Numbered from the stretch's first letter, positions 1-7,024 are shown. The stretch: DNA of 9,620 nucleotides from CAZCPB01 sp044223975 (GCA_044223975.1 JBGALI010000039.1:1-9620), one strand, 5' to 3'. Notes: generated by a model not told the origin, from the sequence alone. Numbers and translations are program-made.

Positions 1-324
1 GATTCCAAGAAACCACTGATCACCGGCCATGCTTACTCGCTCAGAGCGAAACCACCACCGGAACTCACCATCTGTGGGATTGAGACTCCAATTCGTCCAC
101 AAATCCCTCGGCTGACGGATCACGAGCGGTCCAAGGATCTTGATCTGGCCCTTTTCGATCGACACGATGCCCCGCCGGGGAACCCAGATCGGCATCCACT
201 TCACGCTCCCGACCCACACCACCAACAGAAGCACGGTGACGACCAGCCCGACCCATTTCACCGTCTTCCGCACGGCGACCCTGAGCGGCGGATGCTTACG
301 ATGAGGCAGTGACGGTGCGGGCAC
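1..324 (-). CDS. Membrane protein of the tandem zinc-ribbon family, partial (3' end outside window)
   Basis: The frame is open from the left edge back to an in-frame stop at 328-330, giving 108 visible residues. The first usable start is GTG at 322-324, 27 bp after the stop of the next paralogue. The N-terminus shares the RKTVKW motif of the two genes to its right (residues 19-24 here). A hydrophobic segment follows at about residues 26-40 (VGLVVTVLLLVVWVG), then a hydrophilic region with a WWF motif near residue 91 that also matches the paralogues. By comparison, a second membrane segment and a zinc ribbon should follow beyond the window; they are not seen here. No Shine-Dalgarno sequence is evident and the start codon is uncertain. 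Function unknown. It is more diverged from the other two copies than they are from each other. Confidence 0.6.
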   Translation of the reverse strand, partial: MPAPSLPHRKHPPLRVAVRKTVKWVGLVVTVLLLVVWVGSVKWMPIWVPRRGIVSIEKGQIKILGPLVIRQPRDLWTNWSLNPTDGEFRWWFRSERVSMAGDQWFLGI

Positions 325-351
325 GAGTCAAGAGTAACGCGAGTCCCCGGT

Positions 352-822
352 TCACGCCTCCGGCTGCTTCCCACACTCCGGGCACACGGATCCCGCCGCA
401 AGCCCGGCCCGGTCGTAGCCGCACGCGGGGCACGCGCCCTCGCGGACGCGGCGGAGGTATTTCGCATCCGCCCTCCATGCCGCGGCGGTGGCGAGGAGAG
501 AGAGGAGGGCGGGGAGCCAGAGCGGCACACCGAGCTCGATTAGAACGGTGTCGCGGTGCCAATGGAACCACCAATCAAGTCTGTATCGCCTGATGTCGTA
601 CCACATCAAGCCGGAAAGGATCGTGTATTGCTCCTTAGGTTTCTCCAGGTTTACCTGGGCCGTGCCACATCCCACCGAGATTCTGTCGTAGTTGGGGAAT
701 CGCCACTCGGCGGCCCACCACCCACTCAATATCCACAGGACAAGCAACGCAGGTGTGACCGCCACCCCGCCCCACTTCACCGTCTTTCGGAACGCACGCT
801 TCAGCTTGTCCCTGCTTCCCAC
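352..822 (-). CDS. Small membrane protein with C-terminal zinc ribbon (paralogue 1)
   Basis: 156 residues starting at GTG, 9 bp after the stop of the neighbouring paralogue. A basic N-terminus with RKTVKW precedes a first predicted membrane helix at about residues 18-38. A polar, probably extracytoplasmic, region follows with a WWF motif, then a second membrane helix at about 98-115 (from GVPLWLPALLSLLAT). The cytoplasmic tail carries CPACGYD and CPECG; cysteines 131, 134, 147 and 150 are spaced as a treble-clef or rubredoxin-like zinc ribbon. No enzymatic motif is visible and the role is unknown. Many planctomycete proteins end or begin with such CxxCGYD...CPECG ribbons, generally without an assigned function. 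Gene order and short gaps suggest co-transcription with the paralogues on either side. Two other long frames overlap it, but only this one shows conserved motifs shared between copies. Confidence 0.75.
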   Translation of the reverse strand: MGSRDKLKRAFRKTVKWGGVAVTPALLVLWILSGWWAAEWRFPNYDRISVGCGTAQVNLEKPKEQYTILSGLMWYDIRRYRLDWWFHWHRDTVLIELGVPLWLPALLSLLATAAAWRADAKYLRRVREGACPACGYDRAGLAAGSVCPECGKQPEA

Positions 823-910
823 CCGCGCAGTCTACCGCGCCTCGGGCTGCTTCCCACACTCCGGGCACAATGATCCCGCCGCAAGCCCGGCCCGGTCGTA
901 GCCGCACCCG
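813..910. repeat. 98-bp direct repeat, copy A (period 483 bp)
   Basis: This segment matches 1296-1393 with a single mismatch (position 853 versus 1336). It spans the start of paralogue 1, the short intergenic gap and the zinc-ribbon end of paralogue 2. A shorter, more diverged third match, covering only the ribbon region, lies at about 362-425. Identity extends through non-coding bases, so it reflects recent duplication or conversion and not protein constraint alone. Confidence 0.9.
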
Positions 911-1305
911 GCGCACAACCCCACCCGAGCGCGGCGCATGTATTTCGCGTCTGCCCGCCATGCGAAGGCGGTCGGGAGGAGAAAGATGAGCATGGGAGCC
1001 CACAGCGGAATGGAAACCATGAACGCAGAGCTTCGGCCCGCCCCTGTGTAGAACCACCAAAAGAAGTCAAGGTCTGCTCGGACGCACTCGACTTCTATGT
1101 CACCGATGTACTTCGCGGGGAGAGGCGTCTTAACCACTACTCTTCCGCCACCCGCTACGACGCCACCTCTGCCGTATTGCTCTAGGGAGACATACCACCA
1201 CGCGCTCCCAATCCACACCACCACCAGAAGCACGGTGAGCCCCGCGCCACCCCATTTCACCGTCTTGCGGACCGCCCGCTTCACCTTGTCGCGCGTGCTT
1301 CCCAC
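832..1305 (-). CDS. Small membrane protein with C-terminal zinc ribbon (paralogue 2)
   Basis: 157 residues from a GTG start. It is a clear paralogue of the gene to its left: the N-terminal pattern (MGS..RDK.KRA.RKTVKWGG), a membrane helix at about residues 18-38, a WWF motif, a second helix beginning IPLWAPMLIFLLPTA, then WRADAKY.RR and the zinc ribbon with cysteines 131, 134, 147 and 150. The central extracytoplasmic part is poorly conserved between copies, whereas the ribbon is almost identical, including at DNA level (see the direct repeat). That pattern fits duplication followed by divergence of the outer domain, or gene conversion of the ribbon end. No Shine-Dalgarno sequence is evident before the GTG. 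Function unknown. Confidence 0.75.
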   Translation of the reverse strand: MGSTRDKVKRAVRKTVKWGGAGLTVLLVVVWIGSAWWYVSLEQYGRGGVVAGGGRVVVKTPLPAKYIGDIEVECVRADLDFFWWFYTGAGRSSAFMVSIPLWAPMLIFLLPTAFAWRADAKYMRRARVGLCAGCGYDRAGLAAGSLCPECGKQPEAR

Positions 1306-1393
1306 CCGCGCAGTCTACCGCGCCTCGGGCTGCTTTCCACACTCCGGGCACAATGATCCCGCCGCAAGCCCGGCCCGGTCGTAGCCGCACCCG
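1296..1393. repeat. 98-bp direct repeat, copy B
   Basis: This is the second copy of the 813-910 segment. It covers the first codons of paralogue 2 and the ribbon-encoding remnant upstream of it. Similarity stops abruptly at 1393, inside the zinc-ribbon codons, which marks a recombination or deletion breakpoint. Confidence 0.9.
1315..1392 (-). pseudogene. Truncated 3' remnant of a fourth zinc-ribbon paralogue
   Basis: Read on the minus strand, these bases encode GCGYDRAGLAAGSLCPECG followed by KQPEAR and a TAG stop, matching the end of paralogue 2 residue for residue. Just upstream the frame runs into a TGA at 1405-1407, and the homology ends at 1393, so only about 25 codons survive. The first ribbon cysteine is lost. 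There is no start codon or membrane segment, so it is not expected to make a product. It could have been left by unequal crossing-over within the tandem array. Confidence 0.75.
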
Positions 1394-1688
1394 TCCAGAG
1401 AACTTCAGCGGCGGCGTTGGCTTGCGTCCGGGTTGCACGCCGGTCTGAGACGTCCCGCACTCCCGAAACACCGAATGATGGCGCGGGGGAAGGCGATATC
1501 GCGCGCAACGCGCAATTTGAGTGCGCTGCTCACCAGGAACGCGGGACTGGGCCTCGATGGGCAGAAGTGCGGGAACTCGACTTGGCCTGGAGCACCGGAG
1601 ATCGTGCTGCCATGAGGGGACGCCGTAGAACGCCGCACGCGTACCACGAATCCCTTCAATCAGGCGAGTATTCGTCCCCCGTATAGCG
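1393..1688. other. Gene-poor stretch between zinc-ribbon array and RRM terminator
   Basis: About 300 bp with no gene I can support. Frames are open on both strands (for example 1433-1615 plus and 1405-1659 minus), but none has recognisable motifs, a ribosome binding site or a conserved counterpart. The promoter of the zinc-ribbon genes should lie here, but I see no convincing -35/-10 pair. It may also include decayed sequence of the truncated fourth paralogue. Confidence 0.5.
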
Positions 1689-1716
1689 AAAAGCCGGAGC
1701 CATGTGGCTCCGGCTT
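1689..1716 (-). terminator. Rho-independent terminator of the RRM gene
   Basis: A perfect 11-bp stem (AAGCCGGAGCC / GGCTCCGGCTT) encloses a 4-nt loop at 1702-1705. On the minus strand it is followed by a short T run (CTTTTCG). It lies about 25 bp after the TAA of the RNA-binding protein gene. The plus-strand side lacks a T run, so it should act mainly on minus-strand transcription. Confidence 0.85.
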
Positions 1717-1741
1717 CTTCAATCAAGGGTGTGATCTCAGA

Positions 1742-2044
1742 TTACCAGCGACTGCCACCGCCACCGCCGCCGCCGCCGAAGCCCCCGCGGCCCGCACCGG
1801 CCTCGCGGGGCTTGGCTTCGTTGACGGTGAGATCGCGGCCGTCAACGTTTTTGCCGCTGAGCGCGGACATCGCGGCCTTGGCGTGCTCGGCGTTGTTGAA
1901 CTCAACGAACCCGAAGCCGCGGGGGCGGCCGGTATCGCGATCCATGACGAGGGCCGCGGACGCGACCTCGCCGTGAGCCGCGAACATGTCCCGGAGCTGT
2001 GACTCGGTGGTATTGAACGACAGATTGCCTACGTAAAGCTTCAT
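1742..2044 (-). CDS. Single-RRM glycine-rich RNA-binding protein
   Basis: 100 residues. The RRM fold is marked by RNP2 (LYVGNL, residues 3-8) and RNP1 (RGFGFVEF, residues 42-49), the aromatic motifs that stack on single-stranded RNA. A glycine-rich tail at about residues 84-98 (GAGRGGFGGGGGGGG) ends in SRW. This is the layout of bacterial and cyanobacterial Rbp proteins, cytoplasmic RNA-binding proteins often linked to cold response or mRNA handling; the role here is inferred from family only. The frame is open 69 codons further upstream, but the ATG at 2042-2044 is chosen because it opens directly into the RRM and has GGAAG five bases before it. It has its own terminator and is probably monocistronic. 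No functional link with the chemosensory operon is apparent. Confidence 0.93.
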   Translation of the reverse strand: MKLYVGNLSFNTTESQLRDMFAAHGEVASAALVMDRDTGRPRGFGFVEFNNAEHAKAAMSALSGKNVDGRDLTVNEAKPREAGAGRGGFGGGGGGGGSRW

Positions 2045-2049
2045 GAGAA

Positions 2050-2054
2050 CTTCC
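2050..2054 (-). promoter_or_regulatory. Shine-Dalgarno sequence of the RRM gene
   Basis: GGAAG on the minus strand with a 5-nt spacer (TTCTC) before the ATG. It decides the start codon over the longer in-frame extension. Confidence 0.7.
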
Positions 2055-2119
2055 AAACGCCCGTGTGTGATGTTCCGCAGCTTGAACTCGGGCAGAGGAA
2101 GCCTCGGCGATCCGGAGTG

Positions 2120-2138
2120 CCCGCCCGGAATGGGCGGG
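2120..2138 (-). other. Perfect GC-rich hairpin in the probable leader of the RRM gene
   Basis: CCCGCCC and GGGCGGG form a perfect 7-bp stem around a 5-nt loop (ATTCC on the minus strand), about 75 nt before the RRM start codon. On the minus strand no T run follows, so it is not a standard terminator for the upstream operon. On the plus strand it is followed by only three T residues. It could be a structured 5' leader element or an mRNA-stabilising or attenuating hairpin; which one cannot be told from sequence. Confidence 0.45.
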
Positions 2139-2157
2139 TTTGAACAGAGATCATGGG

Positions 2158-2163
2158 ATTGTA
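2158..2163 (-). promoter_or_regulatory. Candidate -10 box for the RRM gene
   Basis: TACAAT on the minus strand matches the sigma-70 TATAAT consensus at five of six positions. A start point just downstream would give a leader of roughly 105 nt that contains the 2120-2138 hairpin. No good -35 hexamer is found at 16-18 bp, so this is weak. Confidence 0.25.
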
Positions 2164-2472
2164 CGCCGTCCGAGTGGACAGGTTGCGCGTGCCGCGCTTT
2201 ACCGTGCACTTTCCCGGTTCCAGCGGCGTGACGCACGTTGATTGTCACCATCGTTCCGAGGCGCCCCGGCGTCGCTCAAATGCCTGATTTCAGCGCACGG
2301 ACTGCCTCAACAGCACACCGCGGCCGCCGGCGGATACGGCGCTTAGCTCGCCCCCAAGGCAACAGTCCTCGAAAATGAGGTAAACATGCTTCACGACCGC
2401 TCGTTACCGTCGGAGGGCAACTCGGCTCGTCCATGGTCTCGCCGAATCGGCCGGCGATCGGAGCATCCGCAC
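2164..2472. other. Intergenic region after the chemosensory operon
   Basis: No clear rho-independent terminator for the operon is visible; only short, imperfect inverted repeats occur (around 2440-2460 and 2319-2334). A 66-codon minus frame (2276-2476) opens with GTG overlapping the preceding stop, but it encodes nothing recognisable. The upstream promoter elements of the RRM gene should fall here or just to the left. Confidence 0.4.
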
Positions 2473-3684
2473 TCACGGAAACCGGGCCAGAATCAGCGAG
2501 AAGTCATCCGCGAGGCCGTCGGGGTTCGACATGGACCTGGCGGCTGCGAGAATGTCATCCAGGCACGCGCGGTCGGTCAGGGCGTGCTCGCGGGCAAACT
2601 TCTCCAGACCCTCGACCCCCCAAAGCGTGGTGGGGTCGGACCAGACTTCGATCGCGCCGTCGCTGTAGACGAGCAGGGACGCGTCGGAGGGGATCGGAAC
2701 GCGAAGGGTTTCAAACCGCTCGTCGGTGTCGATCCCCACGGGCAGGCCGGGGCTCTCAAGCTGCCGGACGAGCTTGTCCGATCCGATTCCAGCGGGGCTG
2801 CTCACGAGCAGCGGGGGTGGATGCCCGCCCCCGGAATACGAGAGCGTGCGTGTGCTGCGCTGGTACACGCCGTACCAGATCGTGAAGAACATGTTGTGGT
2901 GCTGGTCCATCGGGAACGAAGCGTTGAGATGCCGCAGCACGCTGGACGGATCGCGCAGATCGCCCCCGCCGATCGCGCGGCTGCGGACCGAGTTCATCGC
3001 CGACACGCCCAGGAGCGCGGGCCCGACGCCGTGCCCGCACACGTCCAGCAGGTAGATCGCCAGGTGATCGTCGTCGATCCAGAAATAGTCAAAGCAGTCA
3101 CCCCCGAGCGACGCGGACGGAACGAACACCCAGTCGAGCCGCACCGGCTCGCTCAGGGGGGCGGGCAGGAGCGATCGCACGTACGACGCGGCCTTGACGA
3201 GCTCCGCCGCCAGCGCCTCCTGGCTCTGGCGCAACGCCTCGAACGCCTGGTTGCGCTGCAGCAGAGACAGGTAGCCGCGAGAGTGGTAGCGGATGCGGGC
3301 CACGAGCTCGACCGGGTCGGGGAGCTTCACGATGTAATCGTTGGCGCCGCGCGCGAACGCCTCGGCCTTGGTGGTCCCTTCTTCCTTTGAGCTCAGCACG
3401 ATGAGCGGCGTCAGCGCGGTAGCCGCCTGCTGGCGGTAGCCGCGAACAAGGTCCAGGCCGTCGGCATCGGGCATGATGAGGTCTTGGAGGATGACGGTCG
3501 GAAGGATGCGTGCCGCGGTGGCAATCGCTTCCGCGCCCTTCTGACAAAAATGGAACGCGATGTCCGTTTGCGCGGCGAGGATTCGCCGGACGGCCTCTCC
3601 GATGATCATCTGGTCGTCGACCAGCAGAACGACGGGGCGATCCGGGGGCTGGGCCTGCACCGAGGGGACTGTGGCGGTGATCAT
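2473..3684 (-). CDS. Response regulator: WspR-like receiver and stalk with PP2C (SpoIIE/RsbU) phosphatase output
   Basis: 403 residues. The ATG at 3682-3684 overlaps the cheB stop as ATGA; an in-frame extension upstream lies wholly inside cheB and is rejected. Residues 17-135 are a receiver with acidic pair D23/D24, phospho-acceptor D68 (VILQDLIMP) and K120. A helical linker (about 136-170, with HSRGYLSLLQ and QAFEALRQSQEAL) follows. Both closely resemble the receiver and stalk of Pseudomonas WspR as I recall it. The output, from about 170 on, is a PP2C-type Ser/Thr protein phosphatase: LGGDCFD (D196), LLDVCGHG (D214), a GGGHPPPLL segment, GLPVGID, YSDG (D342) and the closing ADDFSLIL (D393/D394). 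All expected metal-binding aspartates are present, so it should be active. It sits where wspR (GGDEF) normally lies, and is inferred to dephosphorylate a protein, classically a STAS anti-sigma antagonist, under CheA control. Confidence 0.93.
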   Translation of the reverse strand: MITATVPSVQAQPPDRPVVLLVDDQMIIGEAVRRILAAQTDIAFHFCQKGAEAIATAARILPTVILQDLIMPDADGLDLVRGYRQQAATALTPLIVLSSKEEGTTKAEAFARGANDYIVKLPDPVELVARIRYHSRGYLSLLQRNQAFEALRQSQEALAAELVKAASYVRSLLPAPLSEPVRLDWVFVPSASLGGDCFDYFWIDDDHLAIYLLDVCGHGVGPALLGVSAMNSVRSRAIGGGDLRDPSSVLRHLNASFPMDQHHNMFFTIWYGVYQRSTRTLSYSGGGHPPPLLVSSPAGIGSDKLVRQLESPGLPVGIDTDERFETLRVPIPSDASLLVYSDGAIEVWSDPTTLWGVEGLEKFAREHALTDRACLDDILAAARSMSNPDGLADDFSLILARFP

Positions 3685-4724
3685 GCGGTTCCCCGAGTGG
3701 TGCCGGTTGTCATCATCCGTGCGGCGATCGCGCCGCCGATGCTTCCGATGGGCAGCGTCTCTGCAGCCGCGCCGATTTCGACCGCCGCTCCGGGCATGCC
3801 CCAGACCACGCTCGTTGCCTTGTCCTGCGCGATGGTGTGCCACCCCGCGGCGCGGAGCCGCCCAAGCCCGGCCGCGCCGTCGCGCCCCATCCCGGTGAGG
3901 AGCACCGCCACCCCGGGAGACGCCTTCGCGCGGCAGATCGAATCAAAGAGCACATCGACGGACGGACGGTAAAGCTGCTCGCGCGGCTCGGCGGTGTACC
4001 TGATCCGGCCGCCGCTGTCGATGACGAGGTGGTCGACCGTGCTGGCGAGCAGGATGCGCCCCGGCGCGAGCGTGTCTCCGGGCATGGCGACCTCGACCCG
4101 ATGTCGGGTCTCGTGCGACAGCCAATCGGCCAGTCCGGGAGCAAAGGTCGGATCGATGTGCTGCACGATCACCATCGCGAAGGAGCCCGGCTTGGGCATC
4201 GCCAGGAGCATCGTCGCGAGCGCCTGGGGTCCGCCGGTTGAAACTCCGATCGCGACGAACGGGGCGATTGCGCTCGTCCCCGCGGCCCGCGCCGGGGGCG
4301 GAACGGTTGGTTGAACGCCCGCGCGGCCGATGCCGCTGATCACACCGATGGCCTGGATCTTCCTCACAAGGGGTTCGGCGTTCACCGAGCTCCCATCCGC
4401 GGCCAGACCGGGAGTGGCAACGGCGTCGAGGGCGCCCGCGCCGAGGGCCTCGAACACCCGACCGGCATTTCCCTCAACCGTTGCCGTGACCACGATGATC
4501 GGGCAGGGGGTCGCTTGCATGATGCGGCGCGTGGCCTCGACGCCGTCCATCACCGGCATGATCATGTCCATGAGGACCACGTCCGGACGATCCTGCGCAC
4601 ATTTGGAGACGGCCTCGACGCCGTTCTCGGCGACCCAGGCCACCGTCGCGCCCGGCAGCGTTGCGACCGCTCGCTTGAGCGACTCGACGGCCAGGCGCAG
4701 GTCGTTGACGATGCCGATTCGCAT
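3681..4724 (-). CDS. wspF: CheB-type protein-glutamate methylesterase with receiver (WspF-like)
   Basis: 347 residues. The enzyme removes methyl groups from receptor glutamates, resetting the MCP. Residues 1-120 form the receiver: N7/D8 in IVNDLRLAVE (an asparagine replaces the first acidic residue, as I recall for WspF proteins), acceptor D53 in LMDMIMPVMDG and T80. A proline/alanine linker at about 136-152 leads to the esterase domain with S162 (GVSTGGP), H189 (VQHID) and D282 (GMGRDG), the complete catalytic triad. The ATG shares one base with the cheA stop (TGATG), and its own stop overlaps the regulator gene (ATGA). In Pseudomonas, loss of WspF locks the Wsp system on, so this gene is expected to be the negative arm here too; that is inference. 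Confidence 0.96.
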   Translation of the reverse strand: MRIGIVNDLRLAVESLKRAVATLPGATVAWVAENGVEAVSKCAQDRPDVVLMDMIMPVMDGVEATRRIMQATPCPIIVVTATVEGNAGRVFEALGAGALDAVATPGLAADGSSVNAEPLVRKIQAIGVISGIGRAGVQPTVPPPARAAGTSAIAPFVAIGVSTGGPQALATMLLAMPKPGSFAMVIVQHIDPTFAPGLADWLSHETRHRVEVAMPGDTLAPGRILLASTVDHLVIDSGGRIRYTAEPREQLYRPSVDVLFDSICRAKASPGVAVLLTGMGRDGAAGLGRLRAAGWHTIAQDKATSVVWGMPGAAVEIGAAAETLPIGSIGGAIAARMMTTGTTRGTA

Positions 4725-7024
4725 CAGGCCGGCGCTCCGATCAGGTCTTCGACCATGCGGATCAGCGAGTCATCCTGGAAACTGCTCTTGGTCAGGTAGG
4801 CGTTCGCGCCGGCCTCAAGACCGAGCCGGCGGTCCTCCTCGCGGTCCTTGTACGACACGATGATGATGGGCAGCTCCGCGAACTTCGCCTCGCGCCGGAC
4901 GGCCCGGATGAGCTCGATCCCGGTCATGCGCGGCATGTCCACGTCCGTGACGAGGAGGTCGTAGCGCCCGGCGCGGAGCGTGCTGAAGCCTTCGCGGCCA
5001 TCCACCGCCACGTCCACCTCGTACCCGCGCCGCATCAGCAGCTGACGCTGGACCTCGCGCACCGTGATCGAGTCGTCCACGACGAGGATCCGCTGTCTCT
5101 CCTTCGCGGCAGTCGTCGCGTGATCCGCTGCCACACCAAGAAGTCGGCCGCCCTGCAGCGAGCGCTTGAGAGAGCGGAGCAGGTCGTCGATGTCCACCAC
5201 AAAAACCGGCACCCCGTCCGAACGGATGGCCGCGGCGGCGATGTGGGGCACGGCGCCGAGGCGCGGATCGAGCGGGCGGACCACCAGGTCCTCCTCGCCG
5301 CACACCTGATCGACGAGCAAGCCGCAACGGTCATCGCCGGCCCCGATTATGAGCGCCGACAGGGTGTCTCCTTGGTGCGGCAGAACATGGCCGCCGATCA
5401 CTTCGGCCGCGTGAACAAGCCCGATCGAACGGTCCTCCAGCGTGAACTGCATCCGGCCCTGGACCGGGCGAACTTCGGCCGCGGGAACCCGCACGATGCG
5501 GTCCAGCCGTGCGAGGGGGACCGCGTACAGCTCGCCGGCGATTCGAACGACCGCGGCACGGATGACCGAGCGCGTCACGGGCAATCGGATCGTGAACCGC
5601 ACGCCACGCCCCAGCTCGGTGTCGAGCGAGACCGCCCCGGACACTTCGCGCACGGCGGACTGCACAATGTCGAGCCCGACGCCGCGCCCGGACAGTTCCG
5701 TCGCGGACTGCTTGGTCGAGAAGCCCGGAAGGAACAGGAATTCCAGGAGCTCCGCCTGGGTGAGCTGGCCGGCGGTCTCCGGATCGACCATGCGGCGTTC
5801 GACGACCTTGCGGCGCACCGCCTCGGGGTCGATGCCGCGCCCATCGTCCCGAACCTCGATGACCAGCGAGCCGCTCTGGTGGCGGGCCGAGAGCGTGATC
5901 GTCGCCGCGGGGGGCTTCCCGGCGGCGCTCCGCTCGGCGGGCGTCTCCACGCCGTGGTCGAGGCTGTTGCGGATCATGTGAGTGAGCGGAGATTCGAGCT
6001 TCTGCAGGGTCTCGCGGTCGACCTCGACGGCTTCGCCCTGGATGCGCAGCTCCACGTTCTTGCCGAGCTGCCTCGCGATGTCTCGCACCATGCGGGGGAA
6101 CATCGAGACACCCTCCGAAAACGGGCGCATGCGACTGCGGAGGACCTCGGTGTAGAGATTGCCGGACAGTTCCTCGAGTCGTCGGAACGCCTCATCGAAG
6201 AGCGCGGATTGATCGCCGAGTGCGGCTTGCACGCCCGCGGCGGCCGCGGCCAGAGCCTCGAAGGATGCACGGGACCGCTCGCTCTCTCGATCGTGTCCCC
6301 TTTCGAACGCGCCCGGACGACCGCCACGTTCAGACCGCAAATGCTCACGCAACGTCTGAACGGTCGTGTCGAGCGTGCGTTCCCGCGCCTTCAGACCCGC
6401 CAGCAACGTGCGGAGAGATTGCAGTCGTGCGGCCTCGACCGTGGACTCCCCCGCCAGGAACAGCATGCGGTTCAGAACGCTCGCGGCCACCCGCACGCTG
6501 CCGGGGATCGTCGCCGGAGCCGCAGGCGCGGCTGGGGAAGTGGGGGCGTCGGGTGGGTGCGCGGCATGAGGTGCCGGTGCTGTCGGGGCAGGTGGCGCGG
6601 CGGGAGAACTCGCGGCCGGCGGCGGGGACTTGAGCTGCGCCGCCAGTGCCGCGAGGCGACCAGCGTGAGCCTGTGTCCACGCCGCGAGGTCCGGCTCCGC
6701 AAGCGCACGCACCTCGCCCAGCACATCGACCGCCTGCAGCAACTGGTCGACCCGTGCGGACGTCAGCACCTCGCGCCCGTCCTTGGCGGCCAGGAAACAC
6801 TCTTCCATGGCGTGCGCGAGCGACACGATCACATCGAGGCCCACGATCCGGGCCGCCCCTTTGATCGAGTGCGCCGCCCGCATGAGCGGCTCCACCACGG
6901 CCCGGTCGCCCGGAGTCTTCTCCAACGCGAGGAGGCCCTCGTTCAAGGCCGCGCAGTGAGCCTCCGCCTCGAGCTTGAAAAGCTCGAGCATCGAGAACCC
7001 TTCGAACCCTGCGCTGCCGCTCAT
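4724..7024 (-). CDS. wspE: Hybrid CheA histidine kinase with C-terminal receiver (WspE-like)
   Basis: 766 residues; the central kinase, bound to the receptor array through CheW. Domains: HPt (about 10-130) with phospho-accepting H52 in AAHSIKGAARI; a Pro/Ala-rich linker (about 131-175) with no recognisable P2 substrate-docking domain; dimerisation helices (about 176-310); HATPase with N box N353 (IRNSLDHG), DDGRGID (G1, 393-399), FSTKQS (F box) and GRGVGLD (G2, 446-452); a CheW-like regulatory domain (about 485-630); and a receiver (645-766) with D650/D651, probable acceptor D694 (TDVDMP) and the SYKDREEDRRLGLEAGA segment. The receiver may be a phosphate sink or a relay to CheB and the terminal regulator. 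The start overlaps the preceding cheW stop (ATGA). All catalytic boxes are intact. Confidence 0.97.
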   Translation of the reverse strand: MSGSAGFEGFSMLELFKLEAEAHCAALNEGLLALEKTPGDRAVVEPLMRAAHSIKGAARIVGLDVIVSLAHAMEECFLAAKDGREVLTSARVDQLLQAVDVLGEVRALAEPDLAAWTQAHAGRLAALAAQLKSPPPAASSPAAPPAPTAPAPHAAHPPDAPTSPAAPAAPATIPGSVRVAASVLNRMLFLAGESTVEAARLQSLRTLLAGLKARERTLDTTVQTLREHLRSERGGRPGAFERGHDRESERSRASFEALAAAAAGVQAALGDQSALFDEAFRRLEELSGNLYTEVLRSRMRPFSEGVSMFPRMVRDIARQLGKNVELRIQGEAVEVDRETLQKLESPLTHMIRNSLDHGVETPAERSAAGKPPAATITLSARHQSGSLVIEVRDDGRGIDPEAVRRKVVERRMVDPETAGQLTQAELLEFLFLPGFSTKQSATELSGRGVGLDIVQSAVREVSGAVSLDTELGRGVRFTIRLPVTRSVIRAAVVRIAGELYAVPLARLDRIVRVPAAEVRPVQGRMQFTLEDRSIGLVHAAEVIGGHVLPHQGDTLSALIIGAGDDRCGLLVDQVCGEEDLVVRPLDPRLGAVPHIAAAAIRSDGVPVFVVDIDDLLRSLKRSLQGGRLLGVAADHATTAAKERQRILVVDDSITVREVQRQLLMRRGYEVDVAVDGREGFSTLRAGRYDLLVTDVDMPRMTGIELIRAVRREAKFAELPIIIVSYKDREEDRRLGLEAGANAYLTKSSFQDDSLIRMVEDLIGAPA

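Noticed and set aside
1130..1726. 198-codon minus-strand frame spanning the remnant and the gene-poor stretch
   Set aside because: It starts inside the RRM terminator, is out of frame with the zinc-ribbon remnant and runs into paralogue 2 in a wrong frame.
2045..2251. 69-codon N-terminal extension of the RRM protein
   Set aside because: The RRM begins at the internal ATG, which has a good Shine-Dalgarno sequence; the extension has no family counterpart and covers the leader hairpin.
2319..2334. GC palindromes (CCGCGG, GCCGGC) as an operon terminator
   Set aside because: Short self-complementary GC runs are expected at this composition, and there is no following T run on the minus strand.
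2386..3390. 334-codon plus-strand open frame opposite the PP2C regulator
   Set aside because: Arg/His/Val-rich translation without recognisable features; the minus-strand phosphatase motifs account for the sequence.
3685..3843. 53-codon N-terminal extension of the PP2C regulator
   Set aside because: It lies wholly within cheB, has low-complexity Arg/His composition, and the ATG at 3682-3684 gives the ATGA junction seen through the operon and begins right before the receiver.
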